Source of the DNA: Akebia trifoliata
Taxonomy: Eukaryota; Streptophyta; Magnoliopsida; Ranunculales; Lardizabalaceae
Direction: 5' to 3'
Length of the DNA: 64,000 bases
NCBI GenBank assembly: GCA_017979445.1
Contig: CM030706.1
Span: 19,981,884-20,045,883, forward strand
Shown: positions 35,375 through 47,349 of the stretch, in pieces
Layout of the letters: the number at the start of each line of letters is the position of its first letter
Numbering within the stretch: position 1 is the stretch's first letter
The notes under the pieces: model-generated
Databases searched by the model: none
The model's input: the letters and a program-made list of their open reading frames with translations, nothing else
What the model was told of the DNA's origin: nothing
Translations under genes and position numbers: made by a program

Positions 35375-35830
35375 CCAGTGACAGCATTTCGTTTCTGTAG
35401 GCGTCATCTCTTTTCATTATTATTATCATCATATTAATGAATTAATGTAGTACGTAATTAATGTAGTACGTATAGAAGTGGCTTATTGTAGTCCGGAGCT
35501 AGTCACCGATAGGGGAGGGGGACTGAAGCACTCGACTATAAAGGGAGAGGGGGTTGGACAACTTCTCTTTTCCATTCCTCATGACAAGGCTCAGGACCCG
35601 AACTGTCTGCTCTTCCCCTTTTTGATCTGCTGAACCAACCCCTACACATTCGGATAGAAGCTGGCATCGACGGGAGAGGGGCAATCCTTCCTTCATAATT
35701 CATCTTCCGGATGGGATCGGTGGTTCTATTCCCCCATCAACGGCACACGCGGCATCGGCTGCTTTCTCCCCCTCGGGTGGAGGGGCGATCGAATCGATAT
35801 TGGACTCTAGATTGATGATCACTCAATTCG
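35375..35830. other. GC-richer block, possibly of organelle origin
   Basis: Composition changes sharply: runs such as GATAGGGGAGGGGGACTGAA, GGGAGAGGGGGTTGGACAAC and CTTTCTCCCCCTCGGGTGG are unlike the surrounding AT-rich DNA and resemble intergenic plant mitochondrial sequence. The minus-strand open frame 35499-35696 has no family match. The origin is a suggestion from composition only. Confidence 0.3.
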
Positions 35831-35867
35831 CATGAATTTTACATCAAAATTCACATTATAAAATTTA

Positions 35868-36655
35868 GGAAAAATTACTTAAAGATCCATAGTGGAGGGA
35901 GTTCTTTCTAATTAGTCCTTAAGCTTAAGGCCTCCCTTAATAGTCTATTTAGTAAAACTTTTCTTTCTAATTAGTCCCTAAACCCTATTTCTCACGATTG
36001 AATACTTTAACTGTTTGCACTTACCATTTTCATAAATAAATAAATAAAAAATTGAATTTTTTGCATCTCAATTGAGCTTGTGGGAGATTATTCCATCAGA
36101 TAGGATATAAGAAGGAAGAAGAAATCATTTTCAAGGATTTGTTCATACATTTTAAAGACTTATGTAAAAAATGAGAGTTTTTTTTTTCCATTTTTTTTAT
36201 TCGTTTTTTAATGAAAATCGATCAAGAACAGTTCTTTTGGCTTGAAATCATCTAGACCAATCTTTATCTCAAGTTTTCAGTTGATCTTTCTATTTATTTT
36301 AGTCAAAACGAAAAATAGATAGGTTTTATCAATGTCAAGTTCAACATTTTTTATTGTTGAGTTTGATATTTAAAAAGAATTATCGAATTCAATAGTTAAA
36401 AAATGTCAAAGTTGACAATAAAAAAGTGGTGAGCTCGAAAGTAAATAAAAAGTGGTGAGTTCGACAATAAAAGTGGTAAGGTCGACAATAAAAAGTGTAG
36501 ACCTTGACAATAAATAAAAAATTGTGAGCTCGACAATAATTAGGTACCATTAAGAAATAAATTTTTTTACTAAATAGAATATTAAACTACTACCCAAAAC
36601 TTAAGAACTATCTAGAAAGAAATCCTTTTGTCATGGTCTTTTAAGTAATTTTTCC
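35868..36655. mobile_element. DNA element with about 65-bp terminal inverted repeats
   Basis: The left end (GGAAAAATTACTTAAAGATC, continuing through TTCTTTCTAATTAGTCCTTAAG) and the reverse complement of the right end (GGAAAAATTACTTAAAAGACC, continuing through TTCTTTCTAGATAGTTCTTAAG) match over about 65 bases. AATTTA flanks both ends (35862-35867 and 36656-36661). There is no transposase. The interior includes a minisatellite at 36395-36545. The superfamily is uncertain; long inverted repeats suggest a Mutator-like MITE, but the usual 9-bp duplication was not seen. Confidence 0.65.
36395..36545. repeat. Minisatellite inside the TIR element
   Basis: Five to six imperfect copies of a 22-29-base unit built on GAGCTCGACAATAAAAAGTGG, with units shifting between GAGCTC, GAGTTC and AGGTC at the start. 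Internal to the TIR element at 35868-36655. Confidence 0.7.
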
Positions 36656-37584
36656 AATTTAATCAAACATGGGCAAATGAATGTCCCCCCAAATTTTTTG
36701 CACTTCTAATAAGATGATCCCAGACCATTGGATATATGCTATGCTTCTTCTAATTGGTTGGATACATAGGATAATTTGAAAAAAAGACTATTAAATTCTC
36801 TTTTGTAAGAAGAAATCCTATATTTTCAAGAACACTCAAAGGTGCCCTCAAAGGCATAAAAGATTCCCTAATAAATCATGAAGTTCAGTGTAGAATAATA
36901 CTAAGGGGAATGTAATAGTGCAAGGGAATATTATATCATTGATTTGGGATTCTTCTTGGAAATATATGCTCTTGCATTGCACCTTAGAATATTAAGGTCA
37001 ACTAACCGTATCAGATACAAAACTTCATCTTTATTTTCTACCACCATTTCCATTCCATGAATAAAGTGTCACGCCCCCCAATTAATATATTAAAAATATT
37101 CAACTATGTATCTTATTGACTATACGATATATCACGTTGGGGCCTAACAATATACCCTGTTAGAGAAGACATTGTTACAAAGTTCATACTGACATTCACT
37201 TATCATTTGGTAGGGAGATAATTCAGTTGACTTGAATAAATTTAGGAAAGTTTCCTAAGAAAAAAACAGCAAGTAGGAGGAAATTTTGAGTACTATGATA
37301 ATGATGTTTTACCATGTCCCATTATTTTCTTCAACCACCCTAATGACCTAACCTAACCTTATCTTGTCCTTGAGATTTAAATGTTGAAAAAAAAAAAAAA
37401 AATTGTAAAAATATTATCATATTTAACAATTATTAATCAATAAATTACTGTTTATGTGTTGGTTAGTCTTTTATTTGGTGAACTTTACTAATTTTGTACA
37501 TTATGACTAAGTAGAAGAAACATATAATATCATTTTTCATATCTAACTTGTCAGTTAGATATCCTGTTAGAAATATATATACCA
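36656..37584. other. AT-rich intergenic stretch
   Basis: No coding or RNA feature recognised. A poly-A run lies near 37387. TGTCACGCCCCCCAATTAAT at about 37069 resembles the start of some LTRs but no partner or end was found. Confidence 0.4.
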
Positions 37585-37680
37585 TTGACATAGAGGTATG
37601 CTCAGAACCATAGATGTTTTTCCTTGAGATATGAGTTGAAAACATCTATGTTTCTGTTTGTGGGCACACCTCCATGTCAA
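37585..37680. repeat. Short foldback hairpin 2
   Basis: Left arm TTGACATAGAGGTATGCTCA continuing to CCATAGATGTTTTT, right arm AAAACATCTATG continuing to GGGCACACCTCCATGTCAA. When reverse-complemented the arms match well at both ends, with G-T pairs and a small bulge. The centre (CATAGATGTTTTTCC, a short loop, AAAACATCTA) is shared with the hairpin at 7516-7614. Confidence 0.6.
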
Positions 37681-38044
37681 CAGCACATGCATTGTCATAG
37701 AAAGTTACTCTAGCATTGAAGCCCAAGGGTTTGTGGATAAAATCAAGGGTTTTGGGCAAGAGGTTGAAGATGAGGGCATTTTAGTAATTTTAAGAATAAT
37801 ACAGGGTGAGCCCATTAACTCCCCTAAGATCATGGACAATTTTGATGAATATGAGGCCTATCACATTTTACACCATCCATAATGTTATCCCCTTGAATCA
37901 CATTTTACACACAACAAGTTGTTCTGCATAGAATGAGTAATCAATCAAGAGATGTGACCCCATGTATGAAAAATGGTTAAAAAAGAATGGTGCCATGGGC
38001 ATTTAGCACAATACGATAATCTTTCCAACCAATATGATCCAGTA

Positions 38045-38625
38045 AAATAGGGATATAGCGACGGTCGTCGACCGTCGCTATAGGGAAAAAACCCGTCGCA
38101 AATACATATAGCAACATTCACTCCGCCCATCGGTGGTCGTCACTGAACCATCGCTATATATGTATAGGGAAATATTCAGCAACAAACATTTTGGCAAAAC
38201 ATTTTTCAAAACATGGGTTAGAGGTTTTGGAATGAGCTGATTTTTGGTGAGGTTGATCTCTACGGTGAGGAGATCATCATCACCAAAAATCAGCTCATTC
38301 CAAAACTTCTAACCCCATCAAAAATGGTTTACAAAAAATGGACGGTCCACGGTTTTTCAACTTGTAAACATGGGGCTAGAAGTTTTGGAATGGGCTGATT
38401 TTTGGTGAGGATGATCTCCTCACCAAAAATCAGCCCATTCCAAAACCTCTAACCCATGTTTTGAAAAATGTTTGCCAAAATGTTTGTTGTTGAACGGGAC
38501 CCATATATATATATATTAGGCCTTTTAGCGACGGTCGGCGATCGTAGCTGTAGGGAATTTAAAAAAAAAAATTATTTGATCTTTAGCTACGGTCACGGCC
38601 GTCGCTACAAGAACTTTCGAAAAAA
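38045..38625. mobile_element. CACTA-like subterminal repeats, split by a foldback element
   Basis: TATAGCGACGGTCGTCGACCGTCGCTATAG (38047-38076, given in parts: TATAGCGACGG and CCGTCGCTATAG) and similar palindromes at 38523-38620 (AGCGACGGTCGGCGATCG; CTACGGTCACGGCCGTCGCTA) are typical of the subterminal zones of plant CACTA elements. No CACTA terminus was located here. The foldback copy at 38175-38494 lies between the two blocks. Confidence 0.35.
38175..38494. mobile_element. Foldback MITE family, copy B
   Basis: Terminal repeats TTCAGCAACAAACATTTTGG (left) and TTCAACAACAAACATTTTGG (right, reverse complement) continue for more than 60 bp through AAAACATGGGTTAGAGG and TTTTGGAATG. Inside are two further palindromes around GGTGAGG...CCTCACC. 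It is the best preserved of three copies. Confidence 0.75.
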
Positions 38626-38645
38626 AAATTTTGATTTTACACTTA

Positions 38646-38665
38646 CCCCCCCCCCCCCCCCCCCC
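38646..38665. repeat. Run of 20 C
   Basis: An uninterrupted 20-base C homopolymer, immediately after an A-rich segment. Length may be unreliable in the assembly. Confidence 0.9.
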
Positions 38666-38699
38666 TCTCACATGTTGCTGAATATTGGAGATACCCCTA

Positions 38700-39079
38700 T
38701 GTTTTGAAATTGATGACCTAAACCCCAACTATTAACATGAAAAAACCCAAATGCCCCTCATCTTCAGCTTTCATAAATCTAATTATTTTCTGAACCACCT
38801 GCTATAAATTATCTATTGTTAGAAAGTAAAATTAAACAATTATGCAAATCTAACTACCAATCCAAATTCTAGTCTACAATTTAAAATCAAACAATTATGA
38901 AAGTCCGGATAAATGCATAGAGCGCACTAAAGCTGAGCATCATTATAGGACGGTATTTTTCCCCAAGTACAAGTGACTTTATTTGTATTATCAACTTGTA
39001 CAAATGGGATAAGGCATAGTAGATGGCGATGTTGATATATCAAGTAATATACAATAAACCCAAAATCCGAAAAACATAA
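38700..39079. other. Intergenic stretch, no gene seen
   Basis: Both strands were scanned for the exon that should follow the nucleoside transporter exon at 39080-39270 and none was found. No repeats with clear ends. Confidence 0.4.
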
Positions 39080-39270
39080 TTAATTGACCTCGTAACATTT
39101 AGGTACTGCAGTAAAGACACAAACAGTGAGATAACCGTTAGTTAATCCTAAGAAGGATGTTAACAAGATCATCCTGCCTTGGTTTCCATATTTGGCCGTG
39201 AAGTAGAAATATGGGATGAGTAGGAACCGCGACCTCAACTTCAGGCTTTCACTGAGAGGAATGTATCTTC
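39080..39270 (-). pseudogene. Equilibrative nucleoside transporter exon fragment
   Basis: The frame reads GRYIPLSESLKLRS, then RFLLIPYFYFTAKYGNQG, then MILLTSFLGLTNGYLTVCVF and TAVPKCYE. This is the conserved C-terminal region of plant ENT transporters, which move nucleosides across the plasma membrane or tonoplast; it covers two late transmembrane helices. About ten residues expected between LKL.SR and RFLL are missing, and PKGYKG has become PKCYE. GT follows GAG at the lower end, where the family has an intron. No neighbouring ENT exons were recognised, so this is a lone, decayed fragment. Confidence 0.75.
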
Positions 39271-39280
39271 CAACAACCAT

Positions 39281-42200
39281 ATGTGCAAGAAGAAGAGGTG
39301 TATATTGTTATAGAAATGAATACTACTTTTGATTAATCACTAAACCACTGTTACATAATGGAATGTCAATTAGTGCTAGTCTTACGTCAATGGATACTCT
39401 CACAACTACTTGGAAGTATAAACCCCTTGGATAATAATAGATCAATCAATATGAGTGTTGTTGCCTGAGCTTTACATTCTAAGCTCATCTTTTGCTTCTC
39501 TTGTTTGGTTTCTTATGATGTTTTACAACTAATTTACTAAAATTCCCCCAAAATAATACTCCATATAAGTTACAGAGACTTGTTTTGGTTTAGAAGCATC
39601 GGATCATTGTTGACACACAAACCCAAGAACTGTAGTGTTTCACAACAGTTGTGCCATTATATGCAAATTGTTTAATCTACATCTAATCAAGAATATACAT
39701 TAAACAAGAAGCCAATTCACAAGAAATGCAGAATCAACTACTTTTGTTCTTGTGCCGTTAAGTAATGGAATTATGACTACAACTAGTGTCAAATGGATGG
39801 AAATAATTGACAAGAGCAAGGAAAAGAAACAACACAAGAGGACATTCCATCAATATGAGCAGCAGAGTTAGCTTATTTGGTTTCAATACCAACAAGTTTA
39901 AAATTGATTGCAGCTTGTGTAAGGTACATGGAGACCACATAAGAAGATTATGTGTGCACTAAAGTAAAAATGTATAAAGTAAGTTAATAACTCCTTTGCT
40001 AATGGAATCAAAACTACATAAAGTCATCAAAACTTACACCATTGAACTCCTTAAGAATGACAACCCAATGACATGAGTTTTGCATGATTTCTATATAAAG
40101 TAACCCTAAAATATGGATTGTTTTGCAATTATGTCGTAGGAGATGTTATATTAAGCCCACTTATGATTTGACTTATAAATACTATAAAATATTGTTCTTT
40201 TCTGTAGAAACACTTATTTATCAATAAATCCCTAAAAAATAGTGAAAAAAAGAGAGAGATACATAGAGTTAAAGATGAAGAAGATGCATGAAACTTTCAA
40301 ATATTAATAAATTTAGCTCAAATGAAGTCCAGAAAGTCTCACAGATTGCTTATGAGATATAAACAAGAAAAAATAAAAGAAAAATTTGAAAGAATTTGAG
40401 AAGTTGTTACCCGGAATCAGTGGAGTACTCATAGAGCTTTCCTTTACTTGAAAAGACAATCCAATGGAAAAACATTGACAAGAGTACGAACACAACCTAC
40501 CCTGTCCAAAGGCATGGCCATTGCTAATCAATGGCTATTTAGCATTGGTTGTAGATAGGATTTGCTTCATTAGTTGTTTACTACAATATGAACTCTAAAG
40601 TTAATCTAGCAAGTTAAGTTAGAGTAAGATAAATTTCCATCTTAATTTATAAATACAAATGTGATATCTAACTTTAGACTTGAGGTTTTACAGTGGAAGA
40701 AAATTTTTGTGGTTTTGGTTGTGAGATTCAAAATTCATTGGTGCCTATCTCAGAAAAATAAGAAATGCCCATTCTCAGAAATATAATTCTCCCAGGAGTC
40801 GTTCCTGAATCGTGGTAGAGTGATTCCACAAGCCCTTTTGTTAGTTGTAGAATGGCAGTGCTTCATTCTACATCATTATTATGAATGAGTACAATAGTCC
40901 TCAGAGAAGTAGCTCTTGCTCAAGACCTTCTTCAACACCCCTGTTTTATGTAGGGCAAAAGGGGAAAGGGGAGGGGAGGTGGGGGGGGGGGTGTATTTTT
41001 GAACCATTTCTCCAACCTCAGATGATGAGAAATCTTGAAAGGTGACACTCCACTACATGACCATAATCTCCAGACACTTAATTATAAGGAAACCTTTTTT
41101 TTTTCCTTTGATAGATTGGGGAGGGGGGGGGGGGAGGATTTTGAACCATTACTCCAAAAGGAAATAATAAGCACAATTCACCATCATGTATGCATGCATG
41201 CATGCAAGATAAACAAATGTAATTAACAAGCACCACACCTGAAGACGAGGTAACTTTAAAACTGCTTTTATACTCTCCCGTGACGTGGAGCCCTCTAGCC
41301 AGTCCAATCTACTCCCTCTCACATACTTCTCCGCGTGCCGGCTGGATAATAAACAGATATAAATATATACATAAGGGGATCTAATCACCAGATTTATATA
41401 AATTTAGTAGAATGAAAAGGGGCTTCAACGAAATACGCACTCTACTCTCTTCAACATGTGCATAGGCAATGGGCCTAAAACCCTCCCCATCATGGCTAGC
41501 TGTTCCAAATTCTCATGGGTCTAAAACAGTGCTACTCCCTGCAACAAAAACAATAAAAAATAAACATTATGTTTGACTTAGGATTTTGTTCTCTAAACCG
41601 CATATATCATATAGATAGACAACACACCAACCAACAATTTGGAAATACACAAAAAAAAAAAATCAAATAGTTAAAATAGCCTACCGAGCATAGATCTACA
41701 AGTATACAACCAACACTCCATATATCACAAGAGAATAGCTTTAGCTTTCACTGAGAAGTTCAAGAATTCTAGTCTAAGGGTGATATTAACCTAACAAATG
41801 AGCAGAACATATGCATTAATGGTACGTAAAGTTAAGACATGTTTTGATGTCAATTCTTATATATCTATTCCTGAAAATCAATGAGATTTGAGAATGCCGT
41901 TATCCTCTAATAGTAGTAATTCAGAAAATTTCTAGGTAGTTGAGGGAGTTGGAGTTGCTAATTGAGATGTAAAAGTTGTGAGATAACAAGATGTTTTATT
42001 TTTTCTGAAAGTGTGAATCCCTATCAAAACAGTGTTTGTTCCCTACATTTGCCAGGTATGTTGTTTTAATATGAAAGATGTTGATGGAGCATGCCTAGGT
42101 AATTACCCAGCAATAGGAGGTGAAGGTGAGCAGATTAGAAACAATAAGGGTGAGCTTGGTTGGATTCAATACTTCCTTTGGATTCTCATCAATAAATAAA

Positions 42201-43165
42201 GTTGAAAATTTTGAACCCTATATGAAGGAATCAAACTGATCATCTCATATAGCTTTCTGCAGGCCTTATTTTCAAGATAGATTCTACATTGGTTTATAAT
42301 GCTCCTAATAGATTCTTATCTATTTTTTATTTGAGAATGACGTTCTCCTCTAATAGTGGTAATTCAAAAAACTTCTGGATAGCTGTGACGATTGTAACAA
42401 TACATGGTGCAATGATGATTGTAAAAAGGGTTTGGATTCAATTTGAGATTATTAGAAGAGAGTGAGAAATCTTAATTACCTTGAGATTGAGAGCAATAAA
42501 GAAGATTGTTTGCTTTCTTTGTTAAAATAAGATAAAATAAAAGACAGGTTCTTACATCTTTAATATTCACCGAGACGAATATTTTCTTTTGCTCACAGGG
42601 AAAGATCCATTATAATGAAGAGAACTAAGAACCAGTGACAACTAACATATAATATGATTGGTTGCTTTCTCAGTTCTTTGATTTTTTGCTATAACTCAGA
42701 AATCAAAAAATACTTTGAAGTGGATTTTTTTATGGATCTCTACGGAGGTTTGGAGCTATATCACACAACTTTAACCTAAAAAAAATATGAAATTTAATTT
42801 TAAAGATCTAGACATGAAATGGGTTTTGAATTTTAAATAATGAAATAGAATACAGAGATTTGGAAAAGATAGAACCAAAAACCACTGTACAGTTGAACAA
42901 ACAAGAAATTTTAGCATCCCCCCTTGAAAAAGATAGAAAAGCATAAATCAAAGCAAAATTACTTAAAATTTTTGAAAAAGAATCTTTGTTACTTGAAAAA
43001 AAACTAAAACTACATCAAATCAACAAAATATATCCTTCAAAATATCCAAAATGAAGAGACGAACCTATAATGCTTCAAACCTAAGGAGAAATCATAGACA
43101 CAGAACACCATAAGATAATCAATCACAAAAAAAATACCTAAAACCCAAGACGACCATTACCTAAC
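39281..43165. other. Gene-poor AT-rich stretch left of Gypsy-B
   Basis: No reading frame on either strand matched a known family; the 60-80-codon frames are scattered. Present are G-rich runs (about 40981-40991 and 41122-41134) each followed by TTTTGAACCATT, a CATG microsatellite near 41168-41187, and a diverged direct repeat (41887-41942 and 42329-42385). Gypsy-B has inserted at the right edge (CCTAG). Confidence 0.5.
41887..42385. repeat. Diverged direct repeat, two 56-base copies
   Basis: TTTGAGAATGCCGTTATCCT through CTAGGTAGTTG (41887-41942) recurs as TTTGAGAATGACGTTCTCCT through CTGGATAGCTG (42329-42385). About 85 percent identical. No function visible. Confidence 0.55.
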
Positions 43166-43170
43166 CCTAG

Positions 43171-45321
43171 TGTAGACATAAAATGTTTGCCATGAACATC
43201 AATGCTACATTGTTTGGAGTCACCACCATTCTTTTTTGGAAATGGGTGTGAATGGGCACTCGAATCCATTTTTTTGGAAAATCATTTTTTTTATGGCATG
43301 CAGTGACTCTCATACGTTGGAAAAGGGTAAGGTCTACCTAAGATCTAGGTAAGGAGGTCCGATTAGAGGATGGGGAAGGTGTTAGGCACCTCATCCTCTC
43401 CACCAAGGGTGGTTACCTTGCTTGGCCATTTCATTTTGTAAAAAAATTAAGAAAATAAATACTAAAAATGTATGAGAATGCATGACAAGGATGGTGTGTG
43501 CATTAGAGTGAGATGTCCCCTTTTCAAAGGGTTTTGATTTCAAAGTGACATTAAGGACATTCTATGGAAAAGAATGACCTATGTAGTCACATTACATTTA
43601 TGCATGTGAATATAGGTTTGAGCTTTAGAGAGACTCCATGATAGAGTTTCCTTGAAGCCACAACCTTGATGCATGTATGCATAGCTAGAAACTTAGTGTT
43701 TCACCCCATCAAGAAGGTGACACATTTCTTCATCATTGTCATGCATAGGTGAGTGTGTGCATTGTGTACAATATGATGCATGATTTTAAGGTATATATGG
43801 GCTTCAACCCCCATCCTTTCGATCGAACCTTAGTCCAATCTACCGGAGATGGGAGAGGGTATACATTACATCTTAGGGATTTCTAAAAATAAAAGAAAAT
43901 GAGAGGGTTAGAAGAAGAGAATGCAAACTTTGAAATAAAATCTATATGTCAAACCCCACCTTGTCCCTTGATGAACTTGAACCTTGAAAAGTAGAATTGA
44001 GAGTTGAGTGAGATGGTTGAGGGTTGAGATGAAGTTTAGAAGATGAGGGAATGAGTAGGAATTTTGGTAGAGTTTTAGGTTGAGAGATGGGGGGTTGAGA
44101 GCTTGAGTTGTTCATAGAAAATGAGGGTATTTATAGAGTTTTTGGAGAACTTTTGGGGATAAAATAGTCCAACCCTAAAAATAAAGAAAATGGACATGGG
44201 GTTTATGTTATTTCCTTTTGGATTTTTCATTTGTATGAGGGTAAAGATGACATTTGTGAAGAAACCCTAAAAACATTATTTGATCTTTGGTTTTTTGGTA
44301 AATAGAGGTGAGAGAACAATAGTACTTTTGAGATGGTGAATAAGGGAGTGACATGTGTAAAGGTGGAGTGGTAGGTAAAAATTAGATCTTGGTTCATTTG
44401 TAAATAACACATAAAGCAAGGGTGGAAGTATATTTTTGAAATGGATCAATGGGAGAACAAAAATACTTTTGGGAGGGTGAGTAGGAGAATGACATGTGTA
44501 AAGGTGAAGTGGTAGGTGAAAAGTATATCTTGGTTCATTTGTAAATAACTCATAAAGCAAGGGTGGAAGTATATTTTTGAAATGGACTAATGGGAGAACT
44601 CCATGTATGTACTTGAAGATTCCCACCTTTTGAGGGTATGATTGGAAGTTCCCTCAACTTTATGGATTATTATCAAAAATCTTGGTTTGACTAACCTTTT
44701 TGAGAAGGGCATTCTTGAATTTTCACAAGAGGGAGTTGACTCTCCAATTAGATGATGCATTGGGTATTGGGGACTTATGAGAGATCAACATATGTCATCT
44801 TTTGAAGGGGTGTGAGAGAATGGGCTTAGTGTTGGGCTTGGTATTAGGCTTAGGTGATGGACTTGGTATTGGGCTTAGGTGATGGACTTGGGCTATGGAC
44901 TATGGGTATTATGGTTATGGGTTTGGAGATGGACTTGATTCATGGACTTTAGGTATTAAGGTTAGGTTTGAGAGTGGGTTTAGTAGGACTTAGCTTATGG
45001 ATTTAGGTTATGGATAATAGGTTGGTTAATGGAGAATGGATACGAAATTGGGTTGGTCTATGATTAGGAAGGTGGGTTTGGTATGGATTTAGATTAGATT
45101 AGGGATGTGGTATGGAATTAGATTGGATTAGAGAAGTGGTATGAAATTAGATTGGATTAGGGACAAGGTTGAGCATACAAACTATATGACAATGCATGTA
45201 TGCATGTATGCATGAAAATAATGCCATATGGCAATGCGGGTCCGTGGTAGGCTTGAGTTCTTAGTTGGAATCAATTCGAGAAAATTTGAATTTTTCTTTC
45301 GTGCAAATTGGGGTGTTTACA
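43171..45321 (-). repeat. 3' LTR of Gypsy-B
   Basis: Plus strand begins TGTAGACATAAAATG and ends GGGGTGTTTACA, 2151 bp. It contains, on the minus strand, a TATA box CTATAAATACCC (44129-44139 region) and a tandem duplication of about 150 bp just upstream (44290-44590). A polypurine-type tract adjoins at 45322. Open frames inside are repeat readouts shared with the solo LTRs. Confidence 0.95.
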
Positions 45322-45336
45322 GCTGCCTCTTTTTGT
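45322..45336 (-). other. Polypurine tract of Gypsy-B
   Basis: On the minus strand ACAAAAAGAGGCAGC ends immediately before the TG of the 3' LTR. This form is usual for Tat elements. Confidence 0.8.
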
Positions 45337-47349
45337 AGGAGTTGCTTGCAAAGAACTGTAAAGAATAAATTAGACCCTTTATTTGCACGATTCCAAAATA
45401 ATTTATTGCCTGATGATTAAAAACGTCGGATGGGTTGAGAAATTTTTTTTTTTGTTGAATGTGGCTACCCAAGCACGGGGTCTGACAGGGTTAACCTTTT
45501 TGAAACCCTTGATTTCGTGGCACGGAGCTCGTTTGAAATCTTAAATACCATTTTTTTTTATGATTTTTGAAATCATGCAATGCAATTTTGAGATATTTTT
45601 TTCTTTTTCCCTCGTTGATTTTGAGTTTCGAACTTAGTTTCCCTTTCATGGCAATTACAGGATCGTCTAGAGAGGCTTGGTGTGACGTTGCTGTTTTTAA
45701 GAGACACTTGTTTTGAGGATACATGGCGGCATTATAGTTGAGTACTTGGTAAGTGGTTCTGCTTCAAATGTGAAGAGAATCATCATTGATCGGGCTTCTC
45801 AGATCAAAACCTTAGAGGATAGACTTGATGCCTACTGTGCTTCTCAAGAGAATATATGAGTGGTTCATTGCCCATTGTTCCTTTTTGTACCCTACTTTTG
45901 AGAAGAATGATGTAGCACTATTTGAAATGAACGAATTAGGTTTTTTTATATAGTGGCCTTAGATATATCTATTGCTTTTGAAAACTCTGGATTTGAAGAA
46001 AAGTCCTAGATTCTCCGTCATAGGCCAAAATTAGTAATTTTTGATGATGCATTTTTTTTTGTTTTAGGTTTTAAAAGATTGCCTTCGTCGAATAATCTGT
46101 GACAGACTGTGTTTGATGAATCTGAAAGTTAACGATTATGATGCTTTTGCCAAATGTCGAGGATACAAGTGTCAACTAATCCTTAGCCTCTTTAAAGTCA
46201 TCCCCGAGATTAAGGATTTTGACTTAATTATCTTCATTGGAATATTGAGGACCTCCAGATTTTTTGCCGTTCACAGTTTATACTTTTGCGGGCCAGGAGT
46301 TTTTTTTTTTTTATAAATTTTTTGTGTTTTTTTTTTCATTTTTGCCCCTGGCGCTAATTACGATTTTCACCAGACCCGATTCCCACATTTTTGCGCATCG
46401 ACGCCCTTTTTGGGTTTTCATCGTGCCGGTGGTTTTGATCTTGCCATAGACTGATTTTTTTACTCACAGTGCCCTGGCGGGCTTTCACCATGCCCTTTCA
46501 GTCTATGCTTACTTTATAGATTTTCACTTTGAATACCTCCTTGATTTCTCTATGCCCCTCGTGGCTTGGTGACTCAAGTTGAGCTATGAGATCGAACACT
46601 CTCCTCTTCTAGTGGCGCTTTTTCTTGAGTAACAAATCTAGACTCCCCTCTCGAGTTCCTCCGACGATTTTTATGGTGCGGTGACTCAAGTTGAGCTTCG
46701 AGATTAATGACTCTACACTTTGAGTCGTTCTTTTTTCGAATATTTGATCTGATCTCCCCTCTCGGGTCTTCCAATGACTTTGGCGGTTTGAAATCTGATT
46801 TGAGTGGCAAGATCGACTGCACTTGACAATATTTCTCATGACGTGCTTCCACCGTGATTGAGTTGCCTTGAACTATTCCCTGATCTAAGAGGACTTTAAA
46901 TAGGACGAAACATAGGCTTAGGCTATGGTTGCGAAATGATAAGAAATGTTGAATATGGATTTATTGAGGGATAGAATGGACACGGGGTTTGTCTATTTTT
47001 TTTTCTGAAAGTATAATCTATGTCTTCTCCCAGCGTCTCACGAACTCATTTAGGTAGGAGATTTGGGTCGAGCTTAAGATCAACATTTTTGAGATTTTTG
47101 ACTTCTTTTTGATTTTTTGTGTTTTTAGCCGTTCACAGTTTATCCTCATGCGGGCCAAGAGTATACTTTGGTATTTTTGTTTTGACTTTTGATTGTTCTT
47201 TTTTTTTGTTTATTTGATTATCTTGATAGCGGTAACTTGCCCCGGTCCTGGGTTAAGAAATGAATGTGATGGCTCAAAAAGGGTTAACTAAGGGTAGATA
47301 GTTGTTCAGGTAGTGGAAAGATGGCCTCTCTTCATTTCAAAGGATGATT
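45337..47349 (-). other. Gypsy-B 3' non-coding region
   Basis: About 2 kb between integrase and the 3' LTR without a recognisable protein. It holds a 112-bp tandem duplication (46569-46792) and a separate direct repeat: GCCGTTCACAGTTTAT followed by GCGGGCCA at about 46267 and again at about 47130. Non-coding 3' regions with variable repeats are common in this lineage. Confidence 0.6.
46569..46792. repeat. 112-bp tandem duplication in the Gypsy-B 3' region
   Basis: Copy 1 (46569-46680) and copy 2 (46681-46792) both start GTGACTCAAGTTGAGCT and contain CTCCCCTCTCG followed by a TTCC-rich end. About 60-70 percent identical. A short third piece follows to about 46825. Confidence 0.75.

Noticed and set aside
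37069..37160. LTR start (TGTCACGCCCCCC)
   Set aside because: It resembles the start of some LTRs, but no end, partner or target duplication was found.
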